Shown here piece by piece: positions 55,801 to 64,000 of a stretch of 64,000 nt of DNA. Source of the stretch: Echeneis naucrates (lineage: Eukaryota > Chordata > Actinopteri > Carangiformes > Echeneidae). Numbering within the stretch: position 1 is the stretch's first letter; every line of letters begins with the position of its first letter. The notes below the pieces were generated by a model. That model worked only from the letters and a program-made list of their open reading frames with translations. It did no database searches and was not told where the DNA came from. The stretch is from contig NC_042533.1 in assembly GCF_900963305.1 (NCBI RefSeq), forward strand, positions 93,008 through 157,007. The letters run 5' to 3'. A program made the translations under genes and the position numbers.

Positions 55801-58800
55801 ATCAGTTACATGTGACCTCCTGAGTACCTCGGGGTTACTCTCCACGGTCGCGGAGACACTGTCCATCAGCTTGTTAATGACGTGGATCATCCCGTTGGAT
55901 GCAACCAAGTCTGATTGAATGATCACTCCCTTCTTCCTGCTGCCATGGATACGGATTGTAGTCAGAGAGTCCTAAAAGAAAAACATGTAGAGAAACCTCC
56001 ATAAAGGAGGTCAAGGTTTCAGATGCTGGGAGAAGATGGTGGTTTGAGCCCCACGCAGGGTCTCACCCCCTCTGATGTGTCGGTCTCAGCTGATTTTCCT
56101 GTCAGTGTGTAAAACACATCGCTTTTCTTCAGCGAGTCAAACGACATTATTCCAGGAACCAGGTGCATCTTACACAGGTAGCGGGCTTTCTGCTGGTCTG
56201 AGGTCAGAGACCGGACCTGCAGATCAGATGTAGAACAGATCAGATCCTGGAAAACACTCCAGTGGGTCAGCCTCAGGTACACTGATTAATCTGGTCATTG
56301 ATTCTCACCGACATTCCTCTGAAGCCTTTGTTTATCGGGACAAAGACGGTGAAAGGACCGAGGTTCTGCAGAGGCCATGACAGAGAACCTGAGGACAGAC
56401 AGACAAACTATGATCAGCTGATCAGGACTGATGCTCAGAACCAGCAGGATTTGGATCAGTCTTAGACCATCTGGGTTCACTGGGGTCGTCTGATACATCA
56501 TCGTACCAAAGAGAGCAATGGCATTGCTCAGGTGACCGCGCCACTGCCCTCCAGGCTCTGTGTTCAGCTCATTCAGACGCTGCATGATGTTCCCATAACA
56601 CACTCTACCGTTGCCATGGTAACCTTGGAGGCAGGTACACCTGAGGGGCAGAGGGACAGGTGATACACCTCTTCAGCACTGTGACACACTGCACAGATGT
56701 AGAGGTGAGAATAGAGATGGGACTGACTGGACTTGTCCTGGGCCCACTGTGGTACAGTTGGCGTTCCGGTGACACGAATCAGGTCTACACGAGTCCTTCA
56801 TGCTGCAGCCACCGTCAGACAGGTTGTAAAAACCAGGAAGACACTCGCAGTGAGACTGTCAGTGAGACAGAGGACACAAAGGATTACCTTCATTCAGGTG
56901 AGCTGGTCCTTCAAACCAGTTTCTGTCCCTGATCCCGGGGTCTTATTACCTTCCCTGGACCGTCATGGACACATCGGGTAGACTCAGTGGAGCAGCTGCC
57001 ATGTTTGGTTTGACAGGGGTCGATCGCCATGCAGACTCGTCCGTCCCCGCTGTAGCCCTCGTTGCAGGCACACAGGTGCTGGTTTGGACCGGTGTGGACA
57101 CAGGAGGCGTGGACATGACACCGCCGCTGAAGACATGGGTTTATGGCTGAGGGGACAAGTTTGATGATCTGACATGCTGCTCTTTCAGAATAAATGATGA
57201 TAAAAGCTTGTATCTACTTAAACTCACATGAACACTGATCTCCAGACTTCTGGTAACCCGGCAGACACTGACAGAGCATCCGCCCACTCAGAGCGTCCTC
57301 CATACACCGAGAGCTCCCCGGACACCTGAGGGACACACACTCCGGGGACTCTGTAAGGACAGGACAGGGAGAGGGAAAGGTGAGGACGGGGGGAAGGACA
57401 GGTGAGGACAGGATCCAGTCTTCACTGACCTTGGTCACAGTTTGGACCTTTGTATCCAGAGAAACAGGTGCAGCTGCCGTCACCTCTGAGACCAGAGTTA
57501 CACAACCCATGGACACAGGTACACACTGACACACACACACACACACACACACAAACAATTGTGAATGAAATTGTGTCTGTTTGTTTTTTTTTGTGATGAT
57601 TTTATGAACAGTTTTTATGGTACCTGAGTTGCAGTTGGAACCAAAACGACCAGGAGAGCAGTCCTCACAGGCTGTTCCTGCAAACCCCTCCTACACACAG
57701 ACGTACACAGTCTTATATCTGTTGTGGTACAGTGAGATGTGTACCTCTGTGCGGTTGTGTCTCTTGTATCCAGGTGTGTTACCTGACAGCTGCAGGTCCC
57801 GTTCCCCCCAAGGCCTTCGGAGCAGACGCCTCTGTTGCTGCAGGGAGCCTGGTGCTGGTCTGGACACTCTGAAAGACAAACAGGAAACTGTCAGCAGAGG
57901 AAAGCTCCTCCATCCTTCCTGCTCCCTCTGAGTTCAGAATCCACAGCCCAGAGACCAGGACCTTTGTGAATTTGTCAGCACATTTGTGTCCTGCTGACTG
58001 AAGAGAGGAAGGACGTTGTGATCGCTGCAGGACCATTTGAATCCTGTAAGACTGACTGTCCAGCCGAGTCCAGGTGAAACTATTCCATGTACTTCAACAT
58101 TCAGCTGGTCATTGGCACATGGTTTCCATGATAACTACAGGTGGTGTCTATCCAACAAACACTTCAATACACTGTTTCCTGTGGATGTTTCACAATAAAA
58201 GCCTATTGAAGTTGTTTCAATGTGAAGCAGCAGGAAATGTTGCATTAAGCTACAGTGACAATCTGTGTGTGTGTGTGTGTGTGTGTCCTCACCCACACAG
58301 TGTAGTCCCCAGTATCCTGGACAGCATTTCTTCATCTCCAGCTCTCTGTAACATTCGGACGAGCAGCCGTCGATGGACATTGTGAGACTGGGTGTGCTAT
58401 AGTGATACCTGACAACACACGCAGAGATACAAAGAAACACACACTGTGGGCTCAGGTCTGTAGACACACACAGACACACACAAACACAACAGCCTCACAC
58501 ACACTCACGTGCAGTCCTGCACTGTGGAATTGGGGGCCATTTTGTATCCAGGCGGACATGACATCAACGGACTGATGCTGCAGGAATGACAAGTGGTCCG
58601 AGTCCGGATAACAAAAGACCTGGAACACACATTCTGACAGACACACACAGACAATAAGCAGTCTGGCCTCAGTGTGTGTCTGTGTGTGTCATCTCTTTCC
58701 AGGGGAATATTTTGAATAAACCAAACTTCTCTAGGCCCAGAAATCAAATCAGGATCCTTAACTTGGTCTTAAGTGTAAACAGGAAGTGACTTTAATCAGC

Positions 58801-59008
58801 TGATCTGAGCCACCCTGGTCCTCAGACCAGATCAGATCAAACCAAACCACAGCAGGGATTGATGTCTCTTGAAAACAGGTTCTAACATGTGAGGGAATAC
58901 ATTTTTTATAAAATGGATTCATACCTGTGATGCAGCCAATATCTTCATCATCATCATCATCATCATCAGAGAGACCCCCAGCAGCTTGGAGTTCTGGCAG
59001 ATCTCCAT
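43864..59008 (-). CDS. stab2: Stabilin-2 (endothelial hyaluronan/scavenger receptor)
   Basis: STAB2 (HARE) is a huge type I receptor of sinusoidal endothelium that clears hyaluronan, heparin and modified proteins. The start at 59008 gives a signal peptide with seven consecutive Met. Cys-rich EGF-like clusters alternate with FAS1 domains: seven by position, near 56600-55800, 55735-54800, 52500-51800, 51800-51100, 49130-48250, 48200-47640 and 45200-44500. The first FAS1 opens with [18 protein letters not shown], near-identical to human STAB2 and distinguishing it from STAB1. EGF exons show typical strings such as [21 protein letters not shown]. The Link domain (about 45720-45340) has [16 protein letters not shown] and ends in WDAFCYRM. 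The membrane helix [19 protein letters not shown] (near 44330-44260) precedes a tail with NPVYE (near 44095). The last coding exon and stop at 43864 are the least certain part. The size (about 2,500 residues) matches the family. No internal break was seen. Confidence 0.93.
45700..45835. repeat. stab2: About 59-bp tandem duplication spanning the Link-domain exon edge of stab2
   Basis: The unit acccagggtggcatct plus tacacacagacgcacaacac occurs at about 45706, again at about 45765 with cgagggtggcatct and gcacacagatgcacaacaca, and a partial third copy starts near 45819. On the minus strand the first copy contains the real acceptor (exon starts at 45719, ATGCCACCCTGGG). The second copy repeats an acceptor-like gtgcag before ATGCCACCCTCGG (would start at 45778). 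Confidence 0.75.
58264..58286. repeat. (GT)n microsatellite in stab2 intron
   Basis: A short GT run lies directly upstream of the donor side of a stab2 EGF-like exon. Similar short CA/GT runs flank other stab2 exons (for example 57530-57552). Confidence 0.85.
58936..58965 (-). repeat. stab2: Coding ATG/ATC trinucleotide repeat in the stab2 signal peptide
   Basis: Forward tcatcatcatcatcatcat reads on the minus strand as ATG repeated and gives seven consecutive methionines inside the hydrophobic core of the signal peptide, before KILAASQ. Confidence 0.8.
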
Positions 59009-59751
59009 GTCTGCGGTCTTGCTCTGTCCCAGTCTGGTCTGTGCTGGTCTCTCCCTGTCGGACACTTTTGAGTTTTCAGACCCCCCCTCCCATGTTTCCT
59101 GAAAGACAAACTGCTGACTGAGGCACAGATCTGATCCTGACCTGTAGAGTCCAGATGGAAATGGATCTGGATCTATATGGTCTCTGTTGAGTCTGTAAAA
59201 CTGATTTATAAATGAACATCATCTAAGACAGCAACAGTGAACATTTCATCACAGCTAGACATTAAAGAAACTCCTTCAGAATAAAAGTCCACAGTGACAC
59301 CATGAGAACATGATTGTGTGTGTGTGTGTGTGTGTTTGAGTGTTGGGGGGGGTTAATAGCAGGAAATCCTGGACTGGAATCTGCTGCTTTTTTCTCTTTC
59401 CTGAAACTTTCTGCTCAGTCATCACGCACACACCACTTCCTGCTGATTGTTTGTGTGAGCATTCTTGTTCACTTTAAACTCAACTTACTTGCTGATCCTT
59501 TAAATTTGAGCCCAAACTGACGGATTTCACTGCACCAACATCTGGATCATAGCAGGCTCACTCTGGCCTGTGAGTCCGTGTGTTATTCCATGAGTCAGCT
59601 TCACTCTGAAAACTATATAAACCTTGTGAAGATCCCAGTCTAGACCTGGAGATCTGGTCCCAGTCCGGGTTCTGTAGGTTTAGGTGTGTTTCTTACTTTA
59701 GCCCACCAGGGGGACAGAGTCACATGACGAGAACACCCTGTGTGTTTGTGT

Positions 59752-59782
<31 letters not shown>

Positions 59783-60377
59783 GGGGGGGGGGGGATTGAT
59801 TTGCATAACTTCAAATACAATCTGATTTCTGTTTCTGTTTTATTTTAATGTAAATAAACATTTATTTGCAAAAATACAGAAACATTAGATTTATTCTTTA
59901 ATCAGGTGAAATATTTTCACCTTCTCTTAAGAGAAAAAAAAAGACTCACTTTTAATGTCTTTGTTTATGAGTCATGAACTTTAATCCGTCTCAGGATCTG
60001 GATCCAGATTTGTTCATCCGGTTTCCACCAACTGAATTAAACCGGCCCTCGCGGTGAACGGTCCGAAGGAGACCTCCAACAAGAAACTGTTTCAGGCCAT
60101 CAGTTGAACTTGTGTGGGACCATCAGAAGATCCTGAGGCCAACCATCCAGACCTCATGTGGACCAGGACTCAACTGCCCCCAGTGCATTCTGGTCGGGAC
60201 ACCATACCTAACTCCAAGGAGACGGTCCAGAGGCAGAGCCGTTCTCTGCTCTTCACTAGAACTTGTTCTGGGATGGACCAACTGAAGAGTTTAAGTTCTC
60301 AAAGCACAAATTAGCCAAAGTGAGTGTCGGTTCCTTCTGTCCCGCAGAAGACGGATCCTCGGACAGGGTCAGTCTCC
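59009..60377. other. stab2 upstream region and wnt16 3' flank
   Basis: No coding exon is recognised. The stab2 promoter should lie in the right-hand continuation from 59009. A (GT)n run (about 59314-59336) and a GT tract leading into the G homopolymer (listed separately) occur here. Forward tttatt at 59890-59895 reads AATAAA on the minus strand about 485 bp after the wnt16 stop and is a candidate wnt16 poly(A) signal. Confidence 0.45.
59745..59794. repeat. (GT)n followed by a G29 homopolymer
   Basis: An alternating GT tract runs straight into 29 consecutive G (59766-59794). Such a long G run is unusual in vertebrate DNA and could fold into quadruplexes or be a base-calling artefact. Confidence 0.9.
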
Positions 60378-62670
60378 TTATTTACAGGTGTGCATGTCGT
60401 TCATGCTCTCGCAGCGTCTGCACTGCACGTAGCAGCACCAGACAAACTTGCACTCGCAGCGCTGGACGTGTCTCACCACGTGTGTGTTGTATCCTCGGCC
60501 GCAGCACAGCAGGTTGCAGCCGTCCGGCCCGACGGACGTCCGGCTGCAGCGGCGTCCTCTGGTGCCGGCGACGCCTCTCGGCCGGTCCTCCAGACAGTAG
60601 TTTGGCGACTTGTTAAAGAAGATGAGCTGCTGTTTGTCGACGGGCAGCCGACGCTGGTCCTTCCTCCTCATCTTCCTCCTGGAGCGGTCGGACACCTGGA
60701 CGCTGGTCTCGTACCGCTCCTTCAGGTAAACGCCGACACGCTCGAACGCCGCCATCGTCCGCCAACAAGTCTTCACCGCACAAGAACCAGAAACACCGTG
60801 ACAACGACAGTCTGTGGACATCGTCCTGTCGACGGCCTGAAGGACACACAGGACCTTGTGTCAGACATTTTCTTCGGAGCAAAGAGAGGCTAGCTGGTTA
60901 GCACGGATAGTCCAGGAGCGTTAACGTTGGTTAGCTTTCGTTTCCTTTTAGATGCTAACGTTAGCTTTGTAAACAACAGCGTCAGAAGAATGACGGACCG
61001 GAGAACCGTCCGTCAGTCTTTCTCACCTGCCGGCCGGCCTCGGTGTTGTGCTGGTTCATGGTGCTCAGCGTGTGGCCTCCTCTGCTTGTTGACACGTTTT
61101 TGATGCTGTTGTCGATGAACTTGCGGCTGAACCAGATGCCGTACTGGATGTGGTCTGAGCACCCCCCCCAGTGCCAGCCCTCAGCTGCAGACCCGCTGCC
61201 CTGCAGCCGAGCGTCGCAGCCGCACTCCGTCATGTTGCCTTGACTACAGGATCTGGTGACGGCGTGGACGAGGCCCGCCGCCATCACAGCGTAGATAAAG
61301 GCAGTTTCTTTGGTTCCTATTGTGGGGGGGACATTGTTACACCCTGAACACCTACATGTCCAGGTTTAAATCACTTCCTTGAATCTAAAACCTGAATCTG
61401 TGGCTGAGTCATGATGTCTCTTCAGTTATCAGAACATCTGAAAGCATCGAACTCTCACTGAAGTTAAAATCTCTGTCTAACAAAAGGTCTCACCGCTGGT
61501 GGCCTCGTGTCCGAACACCGGCGGCTCGGTCCCGGTGGAGCAGTTCCACCTCTCGTGTCTGAACTGGCTCTGACACTCGGAGACGGCCAGCCGGGCTCCG
61601 TCCTGGATGCTGGGCAGCAGAAAGCTCTTCTTCCTGCAGAGCTCCTTCTGTCGGGGGTTCAGAGGGAGTTTGGTGCAGCCCAGCTTCTCCGGCACACCGT
61701 CGGGGGCCACGCCCAGCCACCTGCGGGATGCAGAAGGTGAGAAACAACACTACAGTTTTTACATTTGGCAGAAATAAAAAGAACCACAGTTTTGTCCTCC
61801 TGATTCACCATCAGACTCCTGTTGGACCTCAATTCCAGCACAAATGTAAACCATGATCAGAACCAGGTGATCCACCAGCTGAAAAATTCACTTCTAATGA
61901 GTTAATCAGATTTTTGGTGGGAAACACTGATCTTAAAGAATAAACTGAACAAGAGGCCACTTTAATGGACTTCAGTTCATCTGTCTCATCAACAGACTTT
62001 ATTTAAACCTGAGGACATTAAAGACAATCCACTACAAATATTTCAAATTTCAATATATATAATATCTATACACATTTCTTTTTTATTTCTTTTCTCTTTC
62101 CCTTGTCCAAGATAGAAACACCGGAGTCAAATTCCTAACACGTACACATCTGATTCAAATTCAGAGACCTGGGAATATTACAGACCAGATTTGATTCTGT
62201 AATTTCTGTAAAACTGCGGGCTAGACTTCTTTGATAGAAAAAGGCTTTATTTTGTTTTTTCGTTTCAGACGAATTAAAGGAGTCTATTGCACCCAGTTAG
62301 GACACAGAGAGTCATCTCAGACCAGGACCAGGACTCTGACCGGACCGTCCCGGTTCTGGTCCCGCCGGAGAAAAAACAGGATATCGTCGGTGAATCTCTG
62401 TCGAGTAAATAAAAAAAAATACAAAATTTTTTCCGTGTAATTAATATATGCAACACTTTAATTTCAAATAATTATATCGGACCTCGGTCTGCTGAACCGG
62501 ACTCAGATCCTGCTCAGACCGGTTCTGTGCCGGACTCTGGGACCTGGCCCCGGTCTTACTCACATCCAGCTGCCGCCGCAGCGGAGCGGACCGACGGACA
62601 CGAGCAGCAGAGACACCGTGCACACGTGTCTCAGCCCGTAGACTCGGGTCCTCATGTCCTCCTCATCCAT
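60378..62670 (-). CDS. wnt16: Wnt16 secreted signalling glycoprotein
   Basis: WNT16 is a secreted, lipid-modified Wnt ligand. In fish it acts in blood stem cell specification upstream of Notch ligands, and in vertebrates it acts in bone. Four coding exons join in frame (62670-62564, 61720-61494, 61316-61027, 60836-60378) and give 360 residues, the normal length. A signal peptide core [14 protein letters not shown] is followed by [36 protein letters not shown] and [20 protein letters not shown] are almost identical to human WNT16. The acylation site [16 protein letters not shown] carries the modified serine at residue 224. The C-terminal Cys-rich block [19 protein letters not shown] and the end [12 protein letters not shown] are complete. 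The start was chosen as the first ATG before the signal peptide; a second in-frame ATG lies five codons downstream. All Wnt cysteine clusters look intact. Confidence 0.96.
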
Positions 62671-63169
62671 CTGAGCCGGGCTGCGGGCTCACAGAGTCCA
62701 TCAGCAGGAATCCGGGTCCCTCTCTAAGACCTAGAGCAGATGTGTGAATGCCTGACTTTGTCCATGAATGATCCTCCGGTGCATGAAAACCTCCTGCAGG
62801 ACTCGGTTCCGCTCCGCGACTAGTTTTATTCTGCAGGAGAAGCGGGGCCGGCCCCAACGGTCCGGGTCCCGGAGGGTCCTCATTGGACCGGCGAAGAGCT
62901 CATAGTAAGCAGTGACGTCACAGCTGGAGTCTTATTGGACGTCTGCTCCGCCATGATGGAAATAAGTTGACATGGAGGTGATGATGGACTGAAAACTGAT
63001 ATTTATTTGACAGTTTGACTCATTAAAGGAGGAATTAAGGGAGGACTGGAGGACCGGAGGGATTGGGGGAATGGGGGCCCAGGGGACCAGAGGGACTGGG
63101 GGACCTTAAATCTTCTGTTACTTACAAAACTGTGTGAAGTGAAAGACCAGCAGATGATAAATATGTGAA
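62671..63169. promoter_or_regulatory. wnt16 upstream region with G-rich purine tract
   Basis: This sequence lies upstream of the wnt16 start and is locally GC-rich up to about 62930. At about 63025-63105 there is a purine tract with repeated ggaggactgg, ggaccggagg, gggggaatgggggccc and gggactggggga, which has quadruplex potential. Promoter function is inferred from position only. Confidence 0.45.
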
Positions 63170-63650
63170 TTTATTAACATCAAGTGAAAGTTCGAAGAGA
63201 AGCAGATTATTGATTAAAACAGCTCAGATAATAATCAGTAAATAGTCCTTCAATAATCGAATAATAATCAGCGACTCTTTTCCAGCATGTAAACAATATC
63301 AGAGAATAAAAATCTGTACAAAAATATAAAGAATATAAGAGAAAGAGTCTGATCGGTCATTGATCTGAAATCAGGAGCTCCAGATTCCAGACAGGTCCGT
63401 TGTCATCTGAACCAGGAAGTCACAGCTGCTTGTTACAGAGCACGCTCAGTTCATCTGCTCACATTCAAACCAGCGTTTCCTAAACGATGAAGACGATCAT
63501 TGGTGACTTTCTATCTGTTTTTTTAATTTGATTCATTTCAAAGGTTTGCTGGTTTCTGAATTCATGACCACGACCCTTTCTGACCAAATTGCAGGAATGG
63601 GAGGAGCTTCTGATTTCTTTTCTCTCCATTATCGGACTTCCTGTTCCTGC

Positions 63651-63719
<69 letters not shown>

Positions 63720-63721
63720 TC
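63170..63721 (-). other. Probable 3' UTR of the right-edge gene
   Basis: This non-coding stretch lies between the stop codon at 63722 and a minus-strand AATAAA (forward tttatt 63170-63175). It contains the CA microsatellite at 63652-63716. Confidence 0.45.
63652..63716. repeat. (AC)32 microsatellite
   Basis: A perfect AC dinucleotide run lies six bases downstream of the stop codon of the right-edge exon. It would be transcribed in that gene's 3' UTR as a GU repeat. Confidence 0.95.
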
Positions 63722-63928
63722 TCACTTCCTGGAACACAGGCGACTCAGCAGGATCTCAGAGTAAACCTGGTTCACTGGTCCTCTCACATGATAGGTTAAG
63801 GTGTCTGGCCCCGCCTCATGGTCTGTGTCCTGCACAGCTGATTGGCTGCTGAGACTGGTGGCTCTGGTTCTGTTGCTGGTAGAGGTCATATCATCTGCAG
63901 GTCGGGAGAACCTGAACTTTTCCACCTG
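63722..63928 (-). CDS. Last coding exon of an unidentified gene (partial)
   Basis: A clean acceptor (catcctcag before GTGGAAAAG) opens a 68-residue frame that ends at a stop at 63724-63722. The peptide begins VEKFRFSRPADDM, is rich in Ser, Thr, Asp and Arg, and ends with DTLTYHVRGPVNQVYSEI and LLSRLCSRK. It has no signal, membrane segment or Cys cluster, so it looks like a cytosolic tail. The two tyrosines in TYHV and VYSEI could be SH2-binding sites, as in tails of immune-type Ig receptors, but neither fits the ITIM consensus exactly. I do not recognise the family. It is not FAM3C or CPED1 as far as I can tell, which are the neighbours of WNT16 in human. Confidence 0.5.
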   Translation of the reverse strand, partial: QVEKFRFSRPADDMTSTSNRTRATSLSSQSAVQDTDHEAGPDTLTYHVRGPVNQVYSEILLSRLCSRK

Positions 63929-63944
63929 AGGATGAAGAAGAAGA

Positions 63945-64000
63945 AGGTCCAGGTCAGGTGTTCAGGTCCAGGACAGGTGTTCAGGTCCAGGTCAGGTGAG
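63945..64000. repeat. 19-bp minisatellite next to the right-edge exon
   Basis: Three copies of gtccaggtcaggtgttcag, the last cut by the window end, lie just upstream of the acceptor of the right-edge exon, on its intron side. Confidence 0.75.

Noticed and set aside
60263-60893. Plus-strand open frames of 117 and 189 residues over wnt16 exon 4
   Set aside because: They are opposite the conserved Wnt C-terminal exon and arise from its GC-rich codons.

Overview
The window is nuclear DNA of a bony fish, almost certainly a teleost with a compact genome. Every gene recognised is a vertebrate family member split by short GT-AG introns. Intergenic gaps are small, CA/TG microsatellites are frequent, and the mobile elements look like fish tRNA-derived SINEs and a Tc1-like DNA transposon. 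I see no retrovirus, LTR element, phage, CRISPR array or bacterial operon.

Layout, left to right: gcc1 (minus, its 3' part lies off the left edge) is head to head with arf5 (plus). Next come lta4h (plus, 19 coding exons, complete), a short mical3 paralogue (minus, tail to tail with lta4h), svopl (minus) and kiaa1549 (minus). A secreted tandem serine protease (plus) is head to head with kiaa1549 and tail to tail with stab2 (minus, about 15 kb, many EGF-like and FAS1 repeats plus a Link domain). wnt16 (minus, four coding exons, complete) and the last coding exon of an unidentified minus-strand gene close the window.

The genes do not form one pathway. gcc1 and arf5 both act in Golgi/trans-Golgi traffic and share one upstream region. 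lta4h makes leukotriene B4, mical3 oxidises actin, svopl is a major-facilitator transporter, stab2 is a scavenger receptor and wnt16 is a signalling ligand. In human, as I recall, these families lie on 7q31-34 (GCC1, ARF5, SVOPL, KIAA1549, WNT16), 12q23 (LTA4H, STAB2) and 22q11 (MICAL3), so the window mixes blocks that are separate in mammals.

The observations most worth checking are: the tandem protease, whose second domain has lost the nucleophilic serine and the zymogen cleavage site; a tandem duplication in stab2 that copied a splice acceptor and the edge of the Link-domain exon; a seven-methionine microsatellite in the stab2 signal peptide; a four-codon last exon in svopl behind a C/T homopolymer tract; a truncated Tc1-like element ending in a telomere-like palindrome; and a degenerate tandem array between svopl and kiaa1549. 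Gene models were built by eye from splice signals, reading frame and remembered family sequences; internal exon edges may be off by a few bases where not stated exactly.
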